Shown here one piece after another: positions 1 to 7,149 of a stretch of 23,137 nucleotides of DNA. The notes below the pieces were generated by a model. That model was not told the origin of the DNA. It ran no database searches and saw only the letters and a program-made list of their open reading frames with translations. Every line of letters begins with the position of its first letter. Positions within the stretch are counted from its first letter, which is position 1. The stretch covers positions 1-23,137 of the forward strand of contig DLLX01000005.1 of NCBI GenBank assembly GCA_002479145.1, written 5' to 3'. Origin of the DNA: Prevotella sp. UBA7551 (GTDB taxonomy: Bacteria > Bacteroidota > Bacteroidia > Bacteroidales > Bacteroidaceae). A program made the position numbers and the translations under genes.

Positions 1-714
1 CATCATCAGACCAGCCAAGGGAGTGAGTCCCATCGAGGTGTCGATGACCTTGCCATACTTCACGGCAGCCACCGACGCGCCGTTGCCGATGTGGCAGGTG
101 ATGATGCGCTGCTTCTTGATGTCCACTCCCAAGAAATCGCAGACGCGATGGCTCACATAGCGATGGCTCGTTCCGTGGAATCCATAGCGGCGGACGTGGT
201 ACTTCTCGTATAATTCGTAAGGGATGCCGTACAGATAGGCGTAGGGCGGCATGGTGCTGTGGAAGGCATTGTCGAAGACAGTGACCTGTGGCGTGTGCGG
301 CATGAGCGCATTGACGGCACGGATGCCGCGCAAGTGGCCGAGATTGTGCACGGGAGCGAGGTCAATCAGGCTCTCGATGCCCTTCTCCACCTCCGGGGTG
401 ACGAGGCAACTCTGCTCAAAAAGGTCGCCGCCCTGCACCACACGGTGGCCTACGGTGTCGATTTCGCTCAGGTCTTTGATGGCACCAAACTCGGAATCAA
501 GCAGACACTTGAACACCAGGGCTACGCCTTCCTTGTGGGTGGGCAGGTCTGCCATGATTTGCTTTTTGCTTCCATCGGGCAGTTTCACCTTGATGAAAGC
601 CTCGTCGAGGCCAATTCGCTCTACGCCGCCATGTGCAAGGACGCGCTCACCGTCCATATCGTAGAACTTGTACTTGATAGAACTGCTGCCGCAGTTGAGA
701 ACCAGTATTTTCAT
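1..714 (-). CDS. ackA: Acetate kinase, N-terminal 238 residues (3' end outside window)
   Basis: Acetate kinase makes ATP and acetate from acetyl phosphate and ADP in the cytoplasm, as the last step of the Pta-Ack fermentation route. The reading frame is open from the ATG at 714 to the window edge. Visible family motifs are the N-terminal phosphate-binding segment MKILVLNCGSSS, GHRVVQGGD (Arg91), VFDNAFH (Asp148), RYGFHGTSH (His180) and CHIGNGAS. These residues sit at the same numbers as the known catalytic residues of the archaeal enzyme. About 160 C-terminal residues of a usual 400 are missing only because the window ends. The gene starts 30 bp after the pta stop codon and is surely co-transcribed with it. 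Confidence 0.97.
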   Translation of the reverse strand, partial: MKILVLNCGSSSIKYKFYDMDGERVLAHGGVERIGLDEAFIKVKLPDGSKKQIMADLPTHKEGVALVFKCLLDSEFGAIKDLSEIDTVGHRVVQGGDLFEQSCLVTPEVEKGIESLIDLAPVHNLGHLRGIRAVNALMPHTPQVTVFDNAFHSTMPPYAYLYGIPYELYEKYHVRRYGFHGTSHRYVSHRVCDFLGVDIKKQRIITCHIGNGASVAAVKYGKVIDTSMGLTPLAGLMM

Positions 715-744
715 ATTGCGCTGATAGTTTAGTTGGTTGGGGGG

Positions 745-1791
745 TTATGCTTTCTTTGCGTCCTGCGCCTGGCAGGCGGTGATGGCCACCATATAGTAGA
801 TGTCGTCCACAGAGCAGCCGCGACTGAGGTCGTTGACCGGGCGCGCTATGCCCTGAAGAATGGGGCCTATGGCCACCGCGCCGCCCAGTCGCTGCACGAG
901 TTTGTAGCCGATGTTGCCCACCTCGAGGTTGGGAACGACGAGCACATTGGCCCTTCCGGCCACAATGCTGTCCGGAGCCTTCTTGGCAGCCACTTCGGGA
1001 ACAAGGGAAGCATCGGCCTGAAGCTCTCCGTCGACGTGCAGCTCAGGATATTTCTCGTGGGCAATGGCCACGGCATCCTTCACCTTGTCGATCACATAGA
1101 CGCTCTTGCCCGTCTGCTTGTCGATGGCATCCTTCGCACTTCCCTTCGTGGAGTAGCTCAACATGGCGATAAAAGGCTCTGTCATGCCGGCCACACTGTG
1201 TGCCGTCTGTGCCGTAGTAAATGCGATTTGGGCGAGCTGCTCGGCAGTGGGATTGGGCGTTACGGCGACATCGCCCATCACTATCACTCCATCGTTGCCC
1301 ATTGCCTTCTCATGTGTGAGCAGAAGCATCGCTCCACTGACGCAAGATATGCCCGGAGCACACTTGATAATCTGCAAGGCGGGACGCAATGTGTCTCCCG
1401 TGGTCGACAACGCGCCCGATATTTGGCCATCGGCACCGCCGGTCTTGATAATCATGCAACCCAGATAGAGGTTGTTTTCCGTCACGAGCTTGCGGGCTTG
1501 CTCTATGGTCATGCCCTTCTTCTTGCGCAATTCGGCGAGTTTCTCGGCATACTCCTCGCTGCGTGGGTTGTGCTTCGGGTCGACGATGGTGGCCTTGCCG
1601 ATATGCTTCAAGCCCCACTCTTCGGCCTCGCGGCGGATGTTCTCCGGATCACCAATCAAAATAAGGTCGGCCAATCCGTCCTGCAATGCGCGGTCGGCAG
1701 CCTTCAGCGTGCGCTCCTCCTCGGCCTCGGGCAGCACGATACGTTGCTTGTCGGACTGGGCGCGAGCCACTATTTGCTTCAATAAATCCAT
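745..1791 (-). CDS. pta: Phosphate acetyltransferase
   Basis: Phosphotransacetylase interconverts acetyl-CoA plus phosphate and acetyl phosphate plus CoA. It feeds the acetate kinase encoded directly downstream, so the pair yields ATP from acetyl-CoA. The 348-residue product is the short, single-domain class (no N-terminal DRTGG regulatory domain). It opens MDLLKQIVARAQSDKQRIVLPEAEEERTLKAADR and carries the family segments GGADGQISGALSTTGDTLRPALQII and LVVPNLEVGNIGYKLVQRLGGA, followed by GPILQGIARPVNDLSRGCS near the end. The ATG at 1791 is the first in frame and lies about 45 bp from a good Bacteroidetes promoter, so the start is secure. A 350-residue open frame on the opposite strand is a shadow. 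Confidence 0.97.
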   Translation of the reverse strand: MDLLKQIVARAQSDKQRIVLPEAEEERTLKAADRALQDGLADLILIGDPENIRREAEEWGLKHIGKATIVDPKHNPRSEEYAEKLAELRKKKGMTIEQARKLVTENNLYLGCMIIKTGGADGQISGALSTTGDTLRPALQIIKCAPGISCVSGAMLLLTHEKAMGNDGVIVMGDVAVTPNPTAEQLAQIAFTTAQTAHSVAGMTEPFIAMLSYSTKGSAKDAIDKQTGKSVYVIDKVKDAVAIAHEKYPELHVDGELQADASLVPEVAAKKAPDSIVAGRANVLVVPNLEVGNIGYKLVQRLGGAVAIGPILQGIARPVNDLSRGCSVDDIYYMVAITACQAQDAKKA

Positions 1792-1838
1792 GGTTTTTTA
1801 ATCTATGATTGATTTGTTTCTATTCCTTTAACCAAGGG

Positions 1839-1868
1839 CAAAGGTAATGATTTTCTCCCACAATTCAA
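1839..1868 (-). promoter_or_regulatory. Promoter of pta-ackA
   Basis: Read on the minus strand, 1846-1839 is TACCTTTG, a perfect match to the Bacteroidetes -7 consensus TAnnTTTG. A TTG at 1868-1866 lies 19 bp upstream, the expected spacing of the -33 element. Transcription would begin near 1832, giving a leader of about 40 nt before the pta start. Confidence 0.75.
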
Positions 1869-2020
1869 GTAAAGCGCACGTCTTTTTCATGCGATATTAA
1901 CAAGAGAGGAAGGCAGTGCTGCTACCGTCATCCGTTAAAGACGGAGAAGTGGGCTACTGGAGGAGGTGGCCACCGCTATCATTTCCGACGGTTACACATG
2001 GGATTATCCCAGAAAAGTGG

Positions 2021-2028
2021 TACTTTTG
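2021..2028 (+). promoter_or_regulatory. -7 promoter element of the LOG gene
   Basis: TACTTTTG matches TAnnTTTG exactly. A start of transcription near 2035 would leave a leader of about 20 nt before the ATG at 2057. No good -33 TTTG is visible at 19-20 bp spacing. It is divergent from the pta promoter, with about 150 bp between the two -7 elements. That interval holds only small inverted repeats (1925-1944 and the palindrome GGTGGCCACC at 1965-1974). Confidence 0.6.
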
Positions 2029-2056
2029 CAGAAGATAACACTAAATATTGAAATCA

Positions 2057-2587
2057 ATGAATATTGCAGTTTTCTGCTCCGCCAACGACCTGATTGACCC
2101 AGAATACTTCCGTTTGACGACGGAGCTGGGCGAATGGATGGCCCAAGAGCGACACACACTGGTGTTTGGCGGTTGCGCCTCCGGGCTGATGGAGTGCGCC
2201 GCACGCGCCGTCAAGGAGCATGGCGGACGCACCTTGGGGGTCATTCCGAGCATCATCGAGCAAGGAGGACGACGCTCCAAGCATCTCGACATCGACATCC
2301 CGTGCGACAACCTGGCCGACCGCAAGGAGCTGTTGATGGCACACGCCGACGCATTCATCGCCCTCCCCGGCGGCATAGGCACACTCGACGAGGTCTTTAC
2401 GGTGGCGGCATCCAAGACCATCGGCTACCATCAACGCCCCGTCATCCTCTATAACATGCACGGATTTTGGAATCAGCTGACCATCTTATTGGACGACTTG
2501 CAGCAGCGTGGGTTCATAAGGGGCAGCTGGCACGACCACTTCGTCGTGGCCAACACGCTTGATGAGGTCAAAAAAGCGTTGAGATAA
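2057..2587 (+). CDS. LOG-family nucleotide 5'-monophosphate phosphoribohydrolase
   Basis: The product (176 residues) belongs to the LOG/TIGR00730 Rossmann-fold family. Characterised members cleave the N-glycosidic bond of (cytokinin) nucleoside 5'-monophosphates, releasing base and ribose 5-phosphate. Seen in the sequence: the N-terminal strand MNIAVFCSA, the GGCASGLMECAARA loop (38-51), the RK pair at 89-90, and the signature PGGIGTLDE at 104-112, whose Glu112 belongs to the active site. Length is normal for the family. I use the ATG at 2057 rather than the TTG at 2048: the protein then opens with the first beta strand, and the promoter lies just upstream. In bacteria the physiological substrate is usually unknown, so a housekeeping role in nucleotide turnover is inferred. 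Confidence 0.9.
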   Translation: MNIAVFCSANDLIDPEYFRLTTELGEWMAQERHTLVFGGCASGLMECAARAVKEHGGRTLGVIPSIIEQGGRRSKHLDIDIPCDNLADRKELLMAHADAFIALPGGIGTLDEVFTVAASKTIGYHQRPVILYNMHGFWNQLTILLDDLQQRGFIRGSWHDHFVVANTLDEVKKALR

Positions 2588-2659
2588 GACGATGAAATCG
2601 ACGTTTTACTTCTTTTATTATAACCCACCCATCGTCTGAACCAGTTATTATCACTTGCA

Positions 2660-3655
2660 ATGGACACTCATATTCCCAAGACATACCCCTCTTTGATGGA
2701 GGGAAAGAAGATACTCTACGTGCACGGTTTTCTCTCTGCGGGTTCCACACACACCGCCGATATTCTGCGACAGTACATGCCCAACACCACCGTTGTGGCT
2801 CCCGATCTGCCCATTCATCCCGCCGAAGCCATGTCATTGCTCGATGAAACCGTGAAAAACGAACACCCCGACTTGATCATAGGCACATCCATGGGCGGCA
2901 TGTATGCGGAGATGCTCTATGGTATTGACCGTATCTGCGTCAATCCCGCCTTTGAGATGGGCGCGACGATGAGCAGTCAAAACATGATGGGGAAGCAAAC
3001 GTTCCAGAATCCACGTCAGGATGGCGTGCAGGAAATCATTGTCACCAAGTCATTGGTGAAGGAATACAAGGAGATGACGGAGCATTGCTTCGCCAAAGTT
3101 ACCCCCGAAGAGCAACGGAAGGTGTTCGGTCTCTTTGGCGACGAGGACCCCGTGGTACACACTTACGACCTTTTTCTCGAGCATTATCCCCAAGCCATCC
3201 ACTTTCATGGGGAACATAGGCTGGTGGAAAAAGCCATCTTCCACTACCTCGTCCCCGTTATTCGATGGATTGACGACCGGCAAGAGGGGCGCGAACGGCC
3301 CTCAGTGCTCATCCATTGGAACACCATGGCCGACGATTACGGCCATCCGAAGTCGAGTTTGCACAAGGCTTACGAGCTGTTGCTGGAACATTACAACGTC
3401 TATTTCGTCGTGCCCGCACCCACTTGTCACCCCAGCCTGATGGCGGAACGGCAGGCATGGATAGAGAATGTGTTCTCCGCACCCGCATGGAACCACGTCA
3501 TTTACGCCAACAACCTGCAGCTTTTGTATGGCGACTACCTCATATCCTCCGAAGAATCTGCCGATTTCATCGGAACAGCCCTGCGCTTTGGGAGCGATGA
3601 GATGAAGACTTGGGAAGACATTATCGTCTTCTTCGACCGTCTGGGAGGACAATAA
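2660..3655 (+). CDS. YqiA-like alpha/beta-hydrolase fused to a degenerate NT5C-like HAD domain
   Basis: This 331-residue protein has two parts. Residues 17-205 resemble the YqiA/UPF0227 esterase family: ILYVHGF near the start, nucleophile elbow GTSMGG (75-80, Ser77), probable acid within GDEDPVV (160-166) and probable His186. Residues 214-330 follow the pattern of bacterial NT5C-type 5'(3')-deoxyribonucleotidases: an opening strand, a middle strand VYFVVPAP, a segment NNLQLLYGDYLIS, and the ending LRFGSDEMKTWEDIIVFF. The HAD nucleophile motif DxDG(V/T) is replaced by HWNTM (219-223), and the usual late acidic pair reads SSEE, so this half is probably catalytically dead. The gene follows the LOG gene by 72 bp and precedes the helicase-nuclease by 28 bp. 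A later in-frame ATG at 2696 is an alternative start. The esterase substrate is unknown. Confidence 0.82.
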   Translation: MDTHIPKTYPSLMEGKKILYVHGFLSAGSTHTADILRQYMPNTTVVAPDLPIHPAEAMSLLDETVKNEHPDLIIGTSMGGMYAEMLYGIDRICVNPAFEMGATMSSQNMMGKQTFQNPRQDGVQEIIVTKSLVKEYKEMTEHCFAKVTPEEQRKVFGLFGDEDPVVHTYDLFLEHYPQAIHFHGEHRLVEKAIFHYLVPVIRWIDDRQEGRERPSVLIHWNTMADDYGHPKSSLHKAYELLLEHYNVYFVVPAPTCHPSLMAERQAWIENVFSAPAWNHVIYANNLQLLYGDYLISSEESADFIGTALRFGSDEMKTWEDIIVFFDRLGGQ

Positions 3656-3667
3656 GAACACAAAGGA

Positions 3668-3673
3668 AAGGAG
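3668..3673 (+). promoter_or_regulatory. Strong Shine-Dalgarno site before the helicase-nuclease gene
   Basis: AAGGAG lies 10 bp before the ATG at 3684. Such a clear ribosome binding site is unusual among the genes of this window and fixes the start. Confidence 0.6.
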
Positions 3674-3683
3674 ATAAAAGCTC

Positions 3684-6600
3684 ATGGAATACATCACAGC
3701 GGAAGACTTGTTCCAGCGCATCCGAGAGGCATTGGACTCCCACGCACCGGGAATAGCTAACCATATCCTGCACGAGACGCTCGTGTTGTGCTGCCATGAG
3801 GGGCTGCGCAACACGCGCCATGCGTTTGGAGACCTCAGCTCTCAGGTGGATTTTCTGTGTAATGAGTGCCATATCGCGCCACGAGACACACAGGCCGTGC
3901 AGCGGATGCGGCGACACAGCAATACCCAGGAGCTCATCTCACCCGACGACTTGGCCTACGACTGCCGGGCGTTGGCCTTGTTAATCTCCGCCGTTTTCCA
4001 CGTATCCATCCCTTCTACATTAGTAGGACGACTGCCGACGGAGGGGAAAAAATTGCCCAATGCGTCGGCAAAAGACAGCTTTGCCTACATCCGCTGCGTA
4101 GTAAGGTCGTTTGACAGCGAGACCATACAGGCCGCCGTCGTCAACCTGGAGTACGAGGATGGACTGCTGACGATAGACTATCGCAATACGCCGGAGTACA
4201 TCGACTTCAGCTATCTTGCCCGTATTCTCCATAAAGGAATGACCCTCAATCTCCTCGACTGCCAAAAAGAGAATGGGAAAGTCATCCCTGGGCTCATCAT
4301 TGTTGAGCCCGACTACCTGCTGGACATTTCCTCCATAGCCGCTTGTTTTGAGGATTACGGGCACCATCCGTTGCTTTTCACGCTCAATCGGCTGAGGGAA
4401 CGTGCCAACAGTAAGCACATCCTGCTGGGTAATTTCGCCGGGAGCGCGCTCGATGACATCATCAATCACCCGCTATACCGCCTCTCCTACACGCTACAGA
4501 GCAACTTTCGCGAGAAAGCCATGGAGTATGCGTGTTGCCCCGACTTCGATCCAGCAGAGTTTAAGCAGCTCGCCGCATCGCAAGCGAGCAACATTCAGGG
4601 CATCGTGGCCGACCTATTCAGCAAGTATGACAAAGGGAAAACCATCTTGGAACCGAGCTTTGTCTGCGAGAAACTGGGCATACAAGGGCGCGTGGACTTG
4701 ATGACGACCGACCTGAAGCTGCTGGTTGAGCAGAAGTCGGGACAGAACTACTTCATCAAACGGCACGTACGCAACCGCTACGGGTCGCTGCATATAGAGA
4801 AACACTACGTACAAGTGCTACTCTACTTTGGCGTATTGAGCTACAACTTCGGCCTTTCGTCCAAACATTCCGACATCTACCTGCTCTACTCCAAGTACCC
4901 CTTGCCAGAGGGTCTGCTACAAGTCGAGCCGCTGAGGAAGCTCCTTCGCGAGGCGTTGAAGTATCGCAACCAGGCCGTGGCCTTGGAGTTCTGGATGGCG
5001 GAGCACGGATTTGAGCGCATCATCCCGCATCTTAACGTCGCAACTCTGCAGACAGAGCACCACAATTCCTCTTTTTTTGAGCGATACCAGCGGCCACAAA
5101 TCGAAGCCATCACATTGCCATTGCAATCGATGAAACCGCTTGAAAAAGCCTATTTTTGCCGAATGATGCGCTTTGTCATGCGCGAACAGATTGTCGCCAA
5201 GGTGGGAACGCAAGAGGGAGTAGGCTCTGCGGGGGCCGATTTATGGAATATGCCGCTGAGTTTGAAGCGGGAAACGGGCAACATTTTTACCGAACTGCGC
5301 CTTATAGAAAAGACTTCGAGCGGCAACCAAGACTGTTTCGACACCCTGACCTTCCACATTCCGAAGCAAGAAGAGGGTTTCCTGCCCAACTTCCGACGCG
5401 GCGACATGGTGTATCTCTACGCCTACGACAAGGCAAAGCAGCCCGACGTGCGCCGCAATATCCTCTACAAAGGCACGCTGCAAGGCATTTTCCCCGACCA
5501 AATCACCGTGCATCTGAACGATGGACAGCAGAATCCTAACATCTTCCGGGTCAAGGACGACAGCATCTGCTACTGTCTGGAGCACGCTACCAGCGACATC
5601 GGCAGCACTTCGGCCATGCAATCGCTCTTCACTTTCGTCACCGCGCCCGAACCAAGGCGCAGTCTTCTGCTCGCACAACGTGCCCCTCAGGCTGACAAAT
5701 CGGTGAAATTGTCATGCAAATACAATCCGACATACGATGAAATCGTGCTAAAAGCGAAGCAGGCACAGGACTTTTTCCTGCTCATTGGTCCCCCAGGAAC
5801 GGGCAAGACGTCCATGGCCATGCAGTATTTGGTGCGGGAGCTTGTGTTGATTCCCACCCCCAAGCATCCCAAAGGGGGCAATGGGCTGCTGCTTTCCTAC
5901 ACCAACCGCGCGGTAGACGAGATTTGCGGGATGCTGATGGAGAACGGAATGGACTTCATTCGCTTAGGAAACGCCGATAGCTGCGACCCCAAGTTCAAGC
6001 CATACCTGCTCAGTGAGCGGCTTGCCTCGCAGCCCACGCTTGCCAAAATCAAGGAAATCCTGCACAATACACAGCTTATCGTGGCCACGACAAGCACGAT
6101 TGCCGCACGGCCCTTTATCTTTCAGGTGAAGCATTTCGACGTTGCGATAGTCGATGAGGCCAGTCAAATCCTTGAACCTAATCTCATTGGCATTCTCGGA
6201 GCACACGACAAGGCCGGCCAATGCTGCATCGACAAGTTTGTATTGATAGGCGATTACAAGCAGTTGCCAGCCGTTGTGCAACAGAATGCAGCCGAATCGG
6301 CCGTCGAGGAAGACATCCTCCACAACATTCAGCTCACCGACTGCCGCAATTCTCTCTTTGAACGCCTTATCCGCACCGAGCATTCGGCCAAAAGAACCGA
6401 TTTCATCGGAATCCTTCGCCGCCAAGGCCGTATGCATCCGAGCATTGCCGCCTTCCCCAACCGGATGTTCTATGCGCAGGAAAAGCTCGAGTGCGTACCA
6501 CTTCCCCATCAAGTCGAGGAGAGCATCTATCCGCCCTTACCCGATGACATGGAGCGGAGTCTGTCACCATTGGAGCGATTGCTCGCTGCCAACCGGCTGC

Positions 6601-7079
6601 TCTACTTTCCCTCCAAGTCCTGCAAGCGCATTGGGATGAGCGAGAAGGTGAACACGGAGGAAGCCCGCATCGTCGCCTTGCTGCTGAAAGGCATCCACCA
6701 ACTCAGCGGAACGGCGTTCAATCCGTCCAAAACCGTCGGAGTCATCGTGCCCTACCGCAACCAAATTGCCATGATAAGGCAGGAGATCAGTCGTCTGAAT
6801 GAGCCAGAACTGCTGCAAATCAGCATCGACACCGTGGAGCGATACCAAGGGTCACAGCGCGACATCATCATCTATTCCTTCACCATCCAGAGCCGCTACC
6901 AGCTCGATTTCCTTACCAGCAACTGCTTCGTGGAAAACGGGAAGGTCATCGACCGCAAGCTGAACGTGGCCCTGACACGCGCCAGAAAACAGCTGATTGT
7001 GACGGGAAACGAGGATATTCTGCGGCAAAACGACCTCTTTAAGTCACTCATCGACGAGATGCCGCGCCACATTCTATAA
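3684..7079 (+). CDS. Dna2-like PD-(D/E)XK nuclease / SF1 helicase
   Basis: The 1131-residue product combines a nuclease core and a superfamily 1 helicase in the order seen in Dna2. After about 290 residues that I cannot assign, residues 330-381 show a RecB/Cas4-type nuclease: GRVD with Asp338, EQK at 349-351, and QVLLY (Gln377, Tyr381) as the QxxxY motif. I see no four-cysteine set for the iron-sulfur cluster of Dna2/Cas4. Residues 571-610 look like the Upf1/Dna2 beta-barrel. The helicase follows: Walker A GPPGTGKT (702-709), DEAS (824-827), GDYKQLP (856-862), the motif IV-like RRQGRMHPSI segment, VERYQGSQRD and NVALTRAR (1094-1101). It probably unwinds and trims DNA ends or flaps. A repair or a phage-defence role is equally open. 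It seems to share a transcript with the upstream esterase fusion. Confidence 0.88.
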   Translation: MEYITAEDLFQRIREALDSHAPGIANHILHETLVLCCHEGLRNTRHAFGDLSSQVDFLCNECHIAPRDTQAVQRMRRHSNTQELISPDDLAYDCRALALLISAVFHVSIPSTLVGRLPTEGKKLPNASAKDSFAYIRCVVRSFDSETIQAAVVNLEYEDGLLTIDYRNTPEYIDFSYLARILHKGMTLNLLDCQKENGKVIPGLIIVEPDYLLDISSIAACFEDYGHHPLLFTLNRLRERANSKHILLGNFAGSALDDIINHPLYRLSYTLQSNFREKAMEYACCPDFDPAEFKQLAASQASNIQGIVADLFSKYDKGKTILEPSFVCEKLGIQGRVDLMTTDLKLLVEQKSGQNYFIKRHVRNRYGSLHIEKHYVQVLLYFGVLSYNFGLSSKHSDIYLLYSKYPLPEGLLQVEPLRKLLREALKYRNQAVALEFWMAEHGFERIIPHLNVATLQTEHHNSSFFERYQRPQIEAITLPLQSMKPLEKAYFCRMMRFVMREQIVAKVGTQEGVGSAGADLWNMPLSLKRETGNIFTELRLIEKTSSGNQDCFDTLTFHIPKQEEGFLPNFRRGDMVYLYAYDKAKQPDVRRNILYKGTLQGIFPDQITVHLNDGQQNPNIFRVKDDSICYCLEHATSDIGSTSAMQSLFTFVTAPEPRRSLLLAQRAPQADKSVKLSCKYNPTYDEIVLKAKQAQDFFLLIGPPGTGKTSMAMQYLVRELVLIPTPKHPKGGNGLLLSYTNRAVDEICGMLMENGMDFIRLGNADSCDPKFKPYLLSERLASQPTLAKIKEILHNTQLIVATTSTIAARPFIFQVKHFDVAIVDEASQILEPNLIGILGAHDKAGQCCIDKFVLIGDYKQLPAVVQQNAAESAVEEDILHNIQLTDCRNSLFERLIRTEHSAKRTDFIGILRRQGRMHPSIAAFPNRMFYAQEKLECVPLPHQVEESIYPPLPDDMERSLSPLERLLAANRLLYFPSKSCKRIGMSEKVNTEEARIVALLLKGIHQLSGTAFNPSKTVGVIVPYRNQIAMIRQEISRLNEPELLQISIDTVERYQGSQRDIIIYSFTIQSRYQLDFLTSNCFVENGKVIDRKLNVALTRARKQLIVTGNEDILRQNDLFKSLIDEMPRHIL

Positions 7080-7083
7080 GCAA

Positions 7084-7118
7084 CCGACCCCAAAAGTAAG
7101 CTATACTCTTGGGGCCGG
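7084..7118. terminator. Hairpin between convergent helicase and GH2 genes
   Basis: CCGACCCCAAAAGTA (7084-7098) pairs with TACTCTTGGGGCCGG (7104-7118) around a 5-nt loop, with two mismatches. A weak T-rich stretch follows on the plus strand from about 7126. It sits 4 bp after the helicase stop codon and about 30 bp from the GH2 stop, so it probably ends transcription from one or both sides. Confidence 0.5.
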
Positions 7119-7149
7119 CGCACCATTTTATCGTTTTTCACCCAACGTT

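Noticed and set aside
733..1785. 350-codon open frame on the plus strand
   Set aside because: It lies entirely antisense to pta, which has full family identity and a promoter; long antisense frames are expected in GC-rich coding DNA.
1925..1974. Small inverted repeats (CCGTC..GACGG and GGTGGCCACC) between the pta and LOG promoters
   Set aside because: Too short to separate from chance; possible operators but with no support from position or repetition.
2587..2637. Inverted pair AGACGATG / CATCGTCT after the LOG gene as a terminator
   Set aside because: Only 8 bp with a 35-nt loop and no U-run; more likely chance.
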